Assembly: GCF_001039355.2 (NCBI RefSeq)
Contig: NW_019773680.1
Coordinates: forward strand, 1-61,561
From: Lingula anatina
Lineage: Eukaryota; Brachiopoda; Lingulata; Lingulida; Lingulidae
Direction: 5' to 3'
Length of the DNA stretch: 61,561 bases
Shown: piece by piece, positions 1 through 14,700 of the stretch
Layout: every line of letters begins with the position of its first letter
Position numbering within the stretch: the stretch's first letter is position 1
Made by a program: the position numbers and the translations under genes
Notes under the pieces: model-generated
Told to the model about the DNA's origin: nothing
Database searches by the model: none
What the model saw: only the letters and a program-made list of their open reading frames with translations

Positions 1-3000
1 AAGAATTAGCCCAGCAAGTAACAATGCATATAAACCTATGTACAGCAGCTGCAGTGGTTGTTTCATAAGGCTTGATATACCTCTCTTGTTATAGTTAGTT
101 GTAGTAATATAGTGATTTGGTAAATTTTACGCAGAGGAACCTGTTCACCTCTGATGAAATCTCTTTGTCATTATAGTCTTCTCAACTTGTCACCGAGTAA
201 CTGTGCACTATGCATTATGCGCATTTTATCTTAATGGTTACATTAAATGAAATATCATTGTATCTTCAATTGCGTCTTGTTTTTCAAGAAAGTCTTTGTA
301 AGCAATAGCACCTCGCATTACGCATGGATAAAAGCTTTTCCATTCTCTCTTGAGTGTACATTGGATATGGGCACATGTCATTAACATTGTACCTTTGTGT
401 AAAGGCTTTTGTGTAAATAACTAGCTTTTTTCATTCCTTATGTAGTTGATATTTAATTCACAAGGTCCGGTTGCGTGACACTGCCCCGATGTCCAGTAAT
501 GCTTGAAGAAAAAAACTCAGCCGCCTCATTTCCATCGCTTTACTTAAGTTCCATTAAAATTTACTGGCGATTTGCGAAACAGAATGTAAAAGCAGCGGAA
601 ACGGAAAGTAACCCACCCAGACTCAAGATCTGAAGATGGAGAGCGGATAATGTGAACAGTGTCTTTGCCACTATTTGTTTGGGCTTGCTGTCTTGGGGCA
701 CAACGGGCCAAGTGGCCGTGGCAATCGCTGCAGTCTTTCTAATTCCTCATTCAATAATCTGTAAGAAAAGCAACACACATTCTGCCAGCTGACATTAAAT
801 GATAAAACGGAAATCAATGCCACTAAGGCAGATTCAATTTAAGCCCGCCCCGAAGGATATCGAATAATCCCCACGTGTTTCTCCTGGCGGATGAGTACAT
901 GATTTAGCTGCCAAAACCTTGTCCATTTTGAAGATTTCATCTGTTTGTCTGGGTAAATGCCGCCGCCGTATTTTTGTGTATGGCCTTGGAGGCGCAGTGT
1001 TGTATCGAAAGTTACTGTCTCACCTAGCGTATGAGAAAAATTACTCATACGCAGACAAAGGCAAGGGGTTCGATAGGTTTACGTCACATGCGTCTTTAGA
1101 ACGTTTGCGTACCCGGAGGGAGATAAAATGTTTTGAGCGTGTTCAAAAACTATGTCATTCGCTTCTCGTATTTTCATTAAATACGCTGAAAACAGGGTGA
1201 TTTTATTCGCTCAATAAAGTTGTGCATAAAAATCGATGTCACATACGATACTCATACTTGTACGTACCACTTTACGCTAGGTGTGACAGAGCCTTAAGGG
1301 GGTAATGACTCTACGATACAACGATAATCTTACTTATTAAATGCGTAGTTAGCGTGTGATGCTGTTGTGAAATACTTTGTTGCGCAGTTTTTAGCCACAA
1401 TATCTATATTTTCCCTTAACATTAATGCAGAGAGGAGGCGGAAGAATATTGAAAAGGGGTGAAATCTTCCCATTTTTCCACCCGACATATTCCTCGTTTA
1501 GATCATTTCATACAAAACCCAACTGTCCGCGCCTTCATTTTCACAAGAATAAATGGAAATCCGACAAAAGCAGTAGTAATATCATTGCTGCCACCTTTTT
1601 CTAAATTCAAAGAACGCATTCAATCAAGCTGTCCAGATCTTTTTGGTCCCGGTAGAAATCCACTGCTGTCTGGAAATAAATTCCTTTGTACATATTTCAA
1701 TGCTCTGTGGAGAATGAGTTTTAGATGGGGCACATTGAAGTCAGAGCGGGAATCAATCACAAACTTTGATTGACACATTAGCCTAGGTTTCAAAAAAAAA
1801 AAAAAAAAAAAAATCCATCGGAACATTTATTGTGGGACACAACATCTATTTTATTACAGATCTTGACGAATCTCAGGAACCATCAGCATTGAATTAAAAA
1901 ACGTGGAATTCCGCATTTCCACGGAAAAAGCTCATGCCTGAAAATTCACGTCTTGGAAGCCTAGGCGCCCTTCCAATAAAAGTTACCGAGTTGATTTTTC
2001 CAGAGTTCTTTTTTTTTTAAAATCCTATGAGCCCTTTATTATTTTAACACCAGTTGGAATAATAATTACAGGATCCTTCCTGGGAGATCAACTTGACTGA
2101 AAAGTGTATTCAAATCTTCAACCTTCTTTTCGAACGACACCACTACTGAAAGACCGAATATTTACGTCAGCGTTCACAAAGAAACAATGTCATTATCAGA
2201 TAGCTTTATTTTGCCATATTCCTGCATCTATAACGTAAAGAAATGAAGAAAATCAACACTGAAAAAATGTGAAAATTAAAAAAATTAATCCAACGTTTTA
2301 ATACATTTGGTGGTAATTTTTTTGTGTCAATTACTAAAAAACGCTGCTCGAGCAACGCACCACCGAAATGTCATGTCTATCAGTTTACAGTTTTTGGTGG
2401 ATGTAATATTAAAGAAACCTTCCAAGTTTTGACATTTCTTTCCCCATTATAAAATGATCTATACAATACATGAAATGAAAAAATAAATGTGCAAATTATT
2501 TATCGAATTACCAGAACAGATGTCCCTGAATTTAAACGTTGAATATAAATTTTATTTGAATACTGCTGAAAAGGATTCCCCGTCAAATGTTTCAGACAAC
2601 ATATTGTGCCTCGTCTATATACAGTCAAATACTATAAGATGGCATATATAATGTAACAAAAAATGGTTTGAGAAAAAAAAATTGTCATGCTTCTTCGATG
2701 CAACATATAACAACACTACATTTGGAAAGAATAATTATTGATAAAAAATGTAAATATCTTATATCAACTTTCTGAATCTAACAAAAAATTACGTAACAAC
2801 TGTCAATATCATGAATATTTCAAACGGCTTCCGTGTCATTTCATCCTACACACTTCAAAATATTCAAGTTTTTACAATAATATGTACACAAATTATTTTA
2901 TAATTGTTGCTCCCAAAACACCTGTGAAAGGAGCACCAGAATTGCAGCACACAAGGTTTAGCAGACGATATGGAAGCGACCTATTGTACTGCCTTCATTG

Positions 3001-5001
3001 CATATGGTCAGATTAACAGGAACAAAAGCCAGACATCAAGTCTATAGCAATTCACACAATATTTTACAATAAATACCAACTTGCCCTTCAAACTGAATAA
3101 TATGGGTCTAATGCTATACCTCTCACTGCCATTATTACTCATTTTGTCTGTAACATTATGTTCTCATACTGAGGCAATTCACTATTATTCTCTACAAGAC
3201 CATTTCAGCTAACATCTGTGGATAATAATTCATAAATATCACAAATAACACAGACATATGGCCTTATATGAGATCATTGAATTATAAGAATCCATAGCAA
3301 CAGATAATTTGACAGACATAGCATCTGTTATTAAAGTGTAATCGTATCTGATAATCTCCAACTGCCAAGTTGCCATAACGACCAGAAAACTGGTTGTTGT
3401 CACACAGTGCCATCTATTGTGTTGATCTTGTACTTCACTATACAATAGCAAGCAGTCATGTATCAGTGTTAGACTACAAATATCCTACACCAGTTTAATT
3501 TTTAAACTTAACATCAGGATCCAGTCCTTACTTCAATACCACAACAAGTAAAGGTGAACTTAAAGACAATCCAGGGAAGAACAAATAGATGAGTTTTCTC
3601 TGTCACTATGGTCAAAATTGCAACAAAAGTTGACATCTCCATCTTTGTAACCTGTCAGTTAAGTGAAGAAGACTCCCGGATATATCAGTGTGTATGATGC
3701 CTATGTTGTGTAGTCAAGCACACATTACATGTATAAATACAGAACAGGACGTGGACAGTGTGGACCATCTGTGGGAAGTCTGGAGCTCTATCCACCTCAC
3801 AGCTTGTCTTCTCAGTACTTGTGTTTGCCTTGAGCTGGGTCAGCTGAAAGTATGCAACATGTTTAGGCACATCATTTGAATTGTATAACATAATGTAAGA
3901 ATACAATGCACTTGTCTGCTTCTAACTTTAACAGGTATATACTCTTATAAACACATAAATGCTTGATAATTTACTCAATGTTAGTGGCCAGGTATGTGAC
4001 AGTAATGATACCATGTTCCTTCCAACTCTAAGGCCGTATTCAGAATAGTGGACTAACTAGTCCGAGGGTCAAATATGGCCGACCCACTTGAATACTTCCC
4101 AACGGATATCTATTCAGTGTCTATTAGCGGATTAGACAACAAGCTTTTTAGTGGGTCGCCATATTGGACCCGCAGACTAGTTAGTCCATTGTTCTGAATT
4201 CGGCCTAAGAATTTTCCTACATGGCGCGTATATTTCTAACTCATAACTTTAACAAAATGATTGGAAAACCTTAACATTACAATATTTATGATTATCAGAC
4301 CATGCCCACCCCCACCCCCATCAGATCACAAAAAGCTTCATGTGTGGATCCCTGCCCAAAAAGTTTTGTTACCAACAGCATTTTTGGTGTTATCACAGAA
4401 ACAGACATTCCTTAAAACTGACAAACCAAAAACACATAATTCAATTTCATTTCATATTTTCTTAAATGTGTAATCACAAGCTCCTTTCTAGCATGTTAGT
4501 GAAAATGTCTATAGTCGTGCTCTCATTGCAGATAGACCCTTCTCAGTGCAGGCCATGTACTGAAGCCAAGATCACCAGAGGCAGAGAGCATAATATCCCC
4601 ACTGCTCAAAAACATTCCTTTGGCAACCCAGAACAGGTCAAGGTAACAGATAGGAAAATAAGGGCTTCTATCTGCTTAGCTTCAACAGAGAAGGACCTCT
4701 CTGCAATGTGATTCATGACTTAACACTAGCATGCCTGCCCCAGTATACAAGTACAATAGGTATAGATGCTGCCACTGATCAGAGGGCCAAAAGACAGACT
4801 GGCAGGCTGTAAATTTTAAATATAAACCTTTATTTCAAACCATGTACAAGTTGTACTGCACGTACAAGAGAATACTTAGTGTCTGTGAGTATTACACACC
4901 TCATCACCCTTTGGCTTACAATTCTTATACTGAATATGAGAGAGTGCTCTGGCTGCTGAGATTGTTACAAAGTGAAACCCATTGAGATCACCCAGCCCTA
5001 C
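1..5001. other. No gene supported; AT-rich flank downstream of ubinuclein
   Basis: Only short open frames without recognisable domains or credible splice structure are present. The stretch holds A/T homopolymers (for example near 1794-1813) and one inverted-repeat transposon at 4030-4207. The unresolved last coding exon and 3' UTR of the minus-strand ubinuclein gene should lie here. One candidate acceptor is at about 4812-4814 (minus), which would give about 40 in-frame codons, but their composition is hydrophobic and unlike a ubinuclein tail, so I do not call it. Confidence 0.5.
4030..4207. mobile_element. MITE-like palindromic element
   Basis: About 32 bp at 4031-4062 (starting AGGCCGTATTCAGAA) reappear as a near-perfect reverse complement at about 4175-4206 (ending TTCTGAATTCGGCCT). 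The whole unit is about 178 bp with no coding capacity. This is the structure of a non-autonomous DNA transposon. The flanking bases are TA/AA-rich, so the target duplication cannot be fixed. Confidence 0.7.
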
Positions 5002-8000
5002 CTGTGACGTGCGTCCCATACGGCAGAGTGTTAGGAGGTAGATGATGCAGCGGTGAGGTAGTATGAATTGAAGGATACATATCTGGAAGGCAGGAGAAGC
5101 ACAAAGCATTAGACAAGCTTACTGGCAGAGTTAATGACTGATGAACAGAAGCAGATAGGAGAGAAAGCTTTATTACTAACAAATATATACATTGCCAGAT
5201 AGAGCTGATCACCAAACCAACAATAACTCCAGCGTTTCCAGGGGATCTGGCAGGTGGGGGCTTCTATGCCACCCAAAACTCTACCCCTGCTTTAAAGAAC
5301 TTTTTTGGAAAATAACCGAGTGTATCTGGGCCTTAGACCATTTCTTTCTTTCTTTCTTTCTTTTTTTTGATACTGGACAGGGACCGAATCCATCAGTGTT
5401 TTTAAAGAGTGGAAGTACCCCAATGCCAATAACTTAACAATAAGGAATAGTTAATCGTTGTATCAATTAATACTTCATTAAGAAATGTTAAACATGTACT
5501 TGATTCCCCCTAAACTACACACTTTAATAAAGAATGGCAAACAATAATCAATCTGAGGAAATCAGTGGGCATGAGCCATTAGATAAAAGTTGTAATCTGA
5601 TAAAGACTTTTCCCTGCTGTGTATTTATGAGTCTACTTTCTCAGTGTTAGAGCAAGTGAAGACAAGGACTTACGTGGAGTTCCCAGTCCGTACTGTGCCG
5701 CGTGGCCGTGAAGTGGTGAAGTTTGTTGGTGGAGCGGTGATGGTGTGGAGTGGCTAGGGGAGTGGCCAGCACGAGGGGGCGTGGTCTGCTGGACAACCAC
5801 TGGACTGGTGTTACCAAACTGACCACCATGTGCTAAGGAAGAAAATGGAAAAATGTAGCCAGTTTATTTCTAGTATTAATTTTTTTAAATCTGGGTAAAT
5901 AAGAAGTGAAACACTTTTAATAAAACACATGAATTTGAGTTATTTAATTGGTCCGTCTGAATTGAAGTATGAGGCATTGAAATCACCAGATGTATTACAT
6001 ACCTGGTGAAAGGTCAGCTGCAGATCTTGACAAGGAGGTAGGAGTGACAGGGGAGCCTTTCAAGTATTCTACAATATCAAACCCCCCAGCTCCGGCCAGA
6101 GTGAGGGACGGTGGGACCCCTGGGAGAGCACTGGTGACCCCAGCCAAGGACAGGGTGGGGGACACCCCTGGTACACCACCAGAGGACAGACTTCGCATGT
6201 AGGGAACACAGAACGCAGAGTCGGGTTTCTGTGTGGCTGCTGCTGCCGCTGTTTTGCTCTTGTAGTTCAACCCCTGAGAGGGTGCTACGTCTGGGGAAGT
6301 CAGCGCTGATGAGTAGATTTGCTGAGCAGAGTCGCTGGTCCATGCAGAAGTGCCTCCTGTCAACAGAGACCTTGACTGACCTTTCTGTTGTTGCTGTTGT
6401 TGAGCACTGAGAGTTCTCTGCATCTGTTGTTGTTTCATATGCTGTAACAGAGCCTCATTGCTGCTTTTTCTCTTTGCTTCTTGTTGAGAAGCGGTGGAGG
6501 ACTTTTGTTGAGACGGTTTCTGTTGTTGTTGCTGTAATACTTTCTGCTGTTGATGTTTTTGTTTCTGTTGAATTGCGGCCTTTAAATGTTGCTGCACCAA
6601 ATCTGCCTGCTGGTACTCTGTCAAATGCTGCTGCTGCAATAACCTAGCCTGAATTTGTTGCTGTAGCTGTTGTTTTTGTTGCTGTTGAGGACTTACAGTT
6701 TTTTGCTGCACTGCATCTCCTCCTCCTCTGTGGCTGTTACCCTGCTCTTGGCCTGAGTGTGAGGTAATAAAATCACCTGAAAACAAAGTCTTTACCACTT
6801 TATCTGTGTGGTTAGCATCCTGCTGCAGACCACCTGTCTGCCCTTGTCTTCCAGAACTGGAAGGTGTTCTCCCAAGAACAGAATTTCCTTTCTGGTCCGT
6901 CACATTAGCTGCTGTAGACATGATGCTGGACTGTTGCCCCTGCTGTAATCTCCCTGCATTACCAGCTGCTGCTGCTGGGACGCTAGGTTTGGGTTTGGTG
7001 CCCTGATGTGTGGGGCTGACAGTAGCTCCCTGGGGTCCAGCCAGCCCCCCTGCTTTCTGTCCCTGATCTTTGTGGAGAGAACTTGCAACATTGGCAGTGT
7101 GTGAAGTTTTTCCCTGGGCCGACTGCATAGATGAGGAAGAAACTGAGTTTGTTTGAACTGGTTGCTGAGATCTTTGAATGTATACCTGCTGTCCACTGCT
7201 GGTCACTATGCTGGCGTTTTGGCCCTTCAATGGAGCCACCGGGGAAGTTTTTGGAGAGGTTTTTGTTGTGTCCACTACTGAACTATTGTAAACACCAGGA
7301 GAACTGGTGGTTTTGATTAAATGGTGGCCTTGACCTTTCATGGCCCCTGAAGACCCTTTCCAAGTGACAGTTATAGGGGACTTGGATTTAGTTTTGGACA
7401 CAGTCACTGTGGTCTGCATTTTGTTTTTTAAATCCTGGCTCAGGGTGAACAAGGACTTGGTAAGAGGATGCTGAACCTGAGAGGAAAGCTGGGGAGATTG
7501 TTGGCTATTAACAAAGTTTTGAAAACTCGACATAAAGTCAGAGGAACTATTTGTCACTGTACCAGGGAGACTGGATGTCACCACTGCTGTCACAGGTGTA
7601 TTTGACACAGCAGGTGACCCTGTGGACAAACTTAGAGTCTTCAGTACTTCCGAGGCTGGAGAGCTGCGCAACAGTTCAGACACTTGAGTTGATGTCAAAG
7701 GTTTTGTGGTTATTTGAGTCTTGGGTCTCTGACTGTAGGCGTGGTCAGTCCGTTTCTGCTCTCCTAATCCTAGAGAGCTAGGAACCGTGTTCATGTCGAT
7801 CTGCTTGTTCTCCTGGGAAACTGTTGTCCCTGCTGTTACTGTTGATGATACACTTGTTGATGTTGTTACTACTGCCACTGATGTTACAATCTGTGGCTTG
7901 GGACTTGTAGTCACAATCATGGTTTTCTTTGGCTTTTGTCTGAGGTAAAAAAAAGGAATTGCACATTTATGCATTTTATATTTCATTGCTGCAACAGTCT

Positions 8001-11000
8001 TCAGACTAATGCTGGTTAGCTCATTTCTATTGCTTTAAGATCTCAAAGTATTTAGTGTATAACATTCAATTTGATTAACGTGTGCCAAGGTTTATTCCTT
8101 AACAGCTAACCAGTTATATAATTATGTTGTGAAATCTTTCCACACTGACCAAACTAAACAAACAAGAATGTACTTACTGTAGACCTGTAAGGTAAGAGTG
8201 AGCCGATTTACTTTCTTTAAACAGCATCCTGAAATAATGAAAAAAAAAAAATTCCACAAAATATTCACAGCAGCTGCTATCATTGCGACCTGCCCACATT
8301 GTGACTAAGAACATCTCTTAATTTCACTTCAGAATGAAAACATTCACAGAGCACTGAATCCACACTACAAGTTCTGTAGCAAGAACATTTTTAATTTATG
8401 TATGTACCTAGGCATTTTGTGCCTTTGTTTAACAATAAGCCCAGTATTCAATCTAAAATTCTGCTCGATTTAATTAAGCTTAAGGAATTTGGAAAAAAGG
8501 TCATACATCTACAAAACTTTGCCACCTATCCTCTAGGCTCAATGTGCAATGCTCTTCATTGTAGACAAACAGCTGTTTTTTTTTTAGCCCATTCCAAATT
8601 GGGAACATGATTGACGAGAAAATGGTGACAAATACATTTTTGAAGTATGAACATACATGCTTAGCACTTAGTTATAAGTTCCAATCCTTATATCTTTTGG
8701 TATACAGACTTTGTGCCTTTTATAGATTATATTTATACTAGTTCTAGTTAAATAACTTGAAACAGTAATTACATATTAGTTTCACATGCAATAAATATAG
8801 TTAAGATATGAAGTTCCAATAATTCAGTCTGAGTGTGCCCACCCACCTTGTCTGCATCCATCCCTTGGGCCACAAAGTTTTAATTTCGGCCTCCAGGAAC
8901 CCCTTCAGGTACTCCTCGGCAGTCTGTCCCTTAGCCCTGGTGGACTCATAGCCCTGGAGCTTCAGCCTGACCACACGACACAGCAACTCTCTATAAAGAG
9001 AAGTTAGGAAAATTTATTTGTACGAAGACATTAAAGGGGCATTCCGTGGTATTCGTTTTTGCATTACGGATGGAATTTTGACACTTTAAAAATAAATTCT
9101 ACAAGAACTATAATACATACATTGTTCAAATTTGGCAGGAATATTGATTAGTACAAGCCTAAACTTGTGACCAAAAAACTTGAAATAACATCTATTAGTT
9201 TTTGAGAAATATTGGTTATTGATCACCATTACGGACGGAAAAAAATGGACAAGCATTTTAAACCAGATACTGGGGTAGCGCTAGAATTTTTTTTTTTCCG
9301 CTTAGCCAAATCACCACTTTTTTGTCAATTTGTTATCCAAATGGTTATAATTTGACTAAAATTTGACTAAAACTTTGAAAAAAAAAAAAAAAAAAACTGG
9401 CAAGTGTTTGCACTACCCCAGCAGAATATAAAATCACTATAAACAAGAATTAAGCTATTTTGTTGCAAAGAGAGACATAAAGGTAGAAATGTTTCCAATC
9501 TGCCCATATTCATCAAGAAAAACTTGCATATCCAAAAAGCAAAGCACCACAGTTGTTAAAATAGCATCTGACCTTAGTTTCAATCAGTACTTTCTTATCC
9601 TGAGGCAAACAGATGTCAAGCTACTCTCAGACTTTGGAACCAAGATTTAATTTCCATTCACAGCTAACTGATTAGACCAAGTGATTTGGATATCATGCTA
9701 TTAACTATGAATATGTCACAATAAAACTCTTCAGTGGATTATTAATACAACAAATGGTAACTACTAAAGTACCCTTTAAAAATACCAGACTTTCTTACTT
9801 TGAAAATTGAATGGTCATTAGACAAGAATACATCTTGACGAGGATATAAAACCATTATCCTAGGTAATAGTCTGAAATCGTCAAGCCTCATTAATCAGGT
9901 TTTCAGATCTTCCAATTAATTTGACAGCAGGCAACATTATAACCCTTGGCTTGCACACCACAATGCTACAGTACGATGTCTTTATAACCCAGCTTGTGCA
10001 TAAAAACACACTTTCAAAAATGGAAAACTAAGCATAATCATAACTAGAGGATCAGAGAGGCGATACCGCCTCCTGATATTGTACCACCAGCTGGGGTAAG
10101 CGCATTTGTATGGGAAAGAAAAAGAAAGTGGGGCCCCACCTGTATGGTTGTGGGTGACAAGCTGCAGGAAATGTAGTAAACAAGGTGTTTTTTTTTTTTT
10201 TTCAGTTTTGGCATCTAATGGCTGCTTTTCCCATGAAAATGCACCGATTGACCCCGAACTTCCACACATTAAAGCAGTCTGCAATTGTAACCCCTCAGTA
10301 TAATATGAGAGCTAAGGTCTGCTTAGTTTCTGAACATTGGCACAAACAAATATCTTTTTGCAGAAATTCCCTTTTTTGCGATCTAGGAGGATAATTGGTA
10401 ATGGTGCCTTTTATCCCACGCCACCCTGCGGAGCCGTACGATATGGGTTGGTACTAAAACCACGAATACCCCCAGCTTACACACTGGTGGTACTAACTAT
10501 GGGCATATCTTTGCCAGTTTTGAAAGTATAAGCACTGAAAAAAGTTGCAAAGTTCAGTCCATGGTGAAAAGTAGGTCAAAGGTCAATTTCAAGGTCACAG
10601 TTAAATTGCCAGTATATGACTTCCTATTCAACTTCAATAGTAACTATTGACCCAACTCTCCTAGTTTTGGAGATATAAGAGACTAAAATTTTTCAAACTT
10701 CAGTTAATGGTGAAAAGTAGGAATGTACTTTTTGATACAGCATAACTCGTGAACCGTATGGAAAACAAAAAACACGGAGACCACCTCCAGTGTTGGGCTT
10801 GACATGCTCTATCAAATGCAAAAAACAAAAGGTCTCTAGCATTAACGACTCCAGAATTAGAGAGAGTTTTATGTTTCAGCATCTAATGGCCGCTGCTCCC
10901 GTGAAAATGCATCGATTNCGCCACCCTGCGGAGCCGGCGGAGCTCACGGAGCCGGCGGAGCCGGCGGAGCCGTACGATACGGGTCGGGACTAAAACCATG

Positions 11001-11723
11001 AGTACCGCCAGCGTACACGCTGGTGGTACTAATTATATGAATTAATTGTTATAATTTAAATTAATGAGAATAATATCATCAGCTACTAAAACCCTGCATT
11101 CATTACATCACTTGGCCCATCTTTTAGGTGAGGCATGGTCGACTAGAGATTGATAAGTGTCATCTTTTTCAACTGAGAGTAAAATGTGATAAACTATCAT
11201 ACATCATTTAATCTACAGAAAAAAACTGTATAAATTCAGTTTAATTGGACCCATTTCTATAAGCCACATTTGATTTTTCTTCTTATGGACCTTGAAAAAT
11301 GAATTGACCCTGACGTGATTTGAACACGCAACCTTCTGATCTGGAGTCAGACGCGCTACCGTTGCGCCACAGAGTCATACATGCTCTAAACCTCTTACAA
11401 TACACTGGCTTATTAATAAGCTGATATATTCTGCTGCTTATTATCTTCTTATATGCATGACTGAGTTGTGATAATGAGAGTTGTAACTCGCTTACACTGG
11501 GATGGGAAAAGCAACAAAGGAGAGCCTACAGTCTTTTTTCCTTTTTCTATTTCTCAACTGTTTGTCCTGCCAAATAATAGAATATGACAACAATATTCAC
11601 ATAGTATATGCTACATGGATTATCATTATTTCATTGAACTGTAACATCCTGACCCCTGCTATAGAATGTACATGTAATTAACTTAGTTTTTAATGAATTT
11701 GAGCTTCCATTCTCAAGATATGA

Positions 11724-11757
<34 letters not shown>

Positions 11758-14700
11758 CTAAGTAGATTTTGTATATGAACAATCTATTATTCTACACTCC
11801 TATGCAAAACAATCTTATACAAATAAACACTGCAAAAAAGTGCACTTAATGATGGAGAAAAGAAGTAACTATTAAATATACTGGATAAACTGAAAATGTT
11901 TTATATAAAATCTTGATGGTTTTAGGTGTAATAGAGAATGTTGACTATTGCCATCGATAAAATTTTATTACAGACATAAAAGATCTCAAATTGTTCTTGT
12001 TACCAATGATAACATCATGCTGACACCTTTTGGGAAAGTTTTTTTCTATTTTTAGACAATAAAGCCGGTAGATACGCAAACCTTGTCTTCCCTGGAATTA
12101 TGTATTGAATAAAAAATGAACAGTCTGCAGTACCTGTCAATACTACTTGTAAACCTCATACCTGTTCTAATGGCTATATATAAAATATATCATGTCATTG
12201 ACTGATGTGTATGTAAAAATAATTTTCATTTATTAAAGAAACTTCCTAAAACAGTAACAGATAAGCCCTGACCCTAAATTCTGCAGTCGAGGCAGGTGAT
12301 AAGGTCTGATAACATAGAGTTTACTGTATAATTATGTCAGTCTGTAATCAGGTAATTAGGTTATCTCCCACTTGCCTACTTGTCTCTGATAATATCAAAC
12401 AATGCAGCAGTTTTAATGAGCATTTGAATGGGGCAATAAAAATACACTTCTATAACTACATCAAAGAATCAGCTGATTTTACCTAAGCAGCCTTTTAAGT
12501 TAAAATGGCCTAAATTGATCAAAATGTCTCCCCCCTCCAAACTGCTTCTTTCATGTGAAACACATATAGATATCTAAACATTAGTGCAATAAAATTGTAC
12601 ACTTTTAGAGCAAAAAGTTCTTTTTTTCATTTTTAATAAACAAACCCACACATTTCTACTTTTAAGCTACACACCTGCTTTGTAAATTGGTAATAGAAAG
12701 TGACTGTTCACATGCTTGTCATTACCAAAACTGTTATTGTTGACAAGCATGTGAACTACAAGCCTGTGCCAGTTTGATTTTAAATTTTTTTAGAAGATAA
12801 GAGCTCCTTATTACAATGTTCTATCTAACAAAGGCATTATCTCACATTTTACTGATAAAACCAGGAGTAAGTGTTTTGAGAAAATAGTACTCTTTGTTGT
12901 GATTAAAATGGTGTAGATAGCTGTTCCGGTGAAGGAGATCACCACAAAACTGCTGCTGTTAGATCCTAGCTCAAATTAGACAAGTCAGCCATGTGAATTT
13001 TTGAAGTGGCAGCACTAACTCATAACATAACAATATTTAATTCTGCATTATTTCAGCAGATAAGAAAATAAATCCTAATGTATCAATCTGTCATTTCTGT
13101 CATCATTCAATTTCCTGCACATGAAAGTTGTTCAATTTCATGGTCAAAATAATATCAATCACCTAAAAATATGCTTTCATTTCAATATCTCTATATCTAC
13201 CTATCCATCTGTAAAATGACATAGTCAAATTAAGAAACATTGCAATATCAGTTTTTACTTTGTTTTTGTTTGCCTATATTGCATGAATAAAATCAATCGC
13301 ACAGTAGGTTTTTTTCTGTCTTCCTGCCCCTCAATCTAGGTACAAGCTTTAAGTATCAAAGAATAACATTTATTTACAAATAATTTTTAACCATTCTTTT
13401 TATTTTGAACAATATCTCAGCACTTACCTGATACTTTCAGTCCACTCAAACTTCTTGCGAGGTGCCATGATTCTCTTCTTATCTCCCTGCTGGCTGGCTT
13501 CCGCATCCTCGTCACTCTCCGTGGAAGCTCCTGTAGCTGATGGGACAACGGCACCATTTTCTGTTGGCTTCTCATCCTTGCTGCTTTCTAGTTTGTCCTT
13601 AGCTTCCATAAGCCTGGGGGAAGAACATATGGTTCGGTAACTGCCAAATATAAGATTGCCTAATAATGACTGCCAAATATGAGGCTTGCAATAATATCCA
13701 GACTTCCCATCACAAATTTTCAAGCTGTTTTGGATTAAAAATAGTTAACCATATAATACACTTACACCAAATCAATGATCAGTAGTATGCCACAAAACAC
13801 TATAAGATGGATTAAGCTTCTGGCATAAATTAATTAATATAAGTAATCAATGAAGGCGCTATTCTAACCTGTCATACCTGGCCTGGTGGGCAGCGGCACA
13901 CTCCGCCTGGTAACTGTCCAGCAGAGCAGGCATGGCGCCATCTATGGCTAAAATGTAAACATGGCATGACTAAAACAAATATACAGGTGCTTGGACCGTG
14001 AAATAATATTGATTACCTGTTCACACATCAGAATATAAAGTTTAGCCAGGAGTGAGTGATTCATATCTATTTGTGGTTTCATCATTGTGTCTTAGATATG
14101 TCAGTTTACATTGCTAATAATCAAATGCTACAAATTATTAAATCATTGTAATTTACAATACAACTTTTGCAAAGAATGACAATACAGTAATTGTTGACGC
14201 ATGATTTTGAAATTTACCCCCAGTAGATTAATCTTTTTTAACAAAGTAATATTCAATCACATTATGATTATGATAATAATCAATTCTAAGTATGCCACTG
14301 AATGTGCATATTCTACTCCATTCCAGCTGGCCATAACCTCAATAGGTAGATAACTCTGTGATAAGCAGTCCCTACCTTCTTTGAGTTTGTTAATTGGATC
14401 CTTTAGTTGGTCATCCTGCGCATTCAGTTTCAGTTTCTTCACCCGTTTTAGCAGAGTTTCCTTGTTACAGGGTAGGAAGGTGGCCATGTGGCTGTAGATC
14501 CCTGATCGTTGTGAGCAACTGATTTCCCTGGTGTCTTGTTCAATGCTGGATTACATATGAAATATGTGAAGGTTATAGCAGTGCACATTTACCAATGCTA
14601 CATAGCTGTCTTTAGAACAATGCATACAATATTATGTTGATTTTTATTCTGCTAGAACAATGAATATATGCTGACTTTTTTTCTGCTTCTTTGGGGGTAG

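Noticed and set aside
4689-4815. Final ubinuclein exon
   Set aside because: An acceptor and about 40 open codons exist in the right phase, but the hydrophobic composition does not resemble ubinuclein C-termini.
9270-9420. Possible MITE with CTGGGGTAG and CTACCCCAG
   Set aside because: Only 9 bp of inverted match with long homopolymers between; not enough support.
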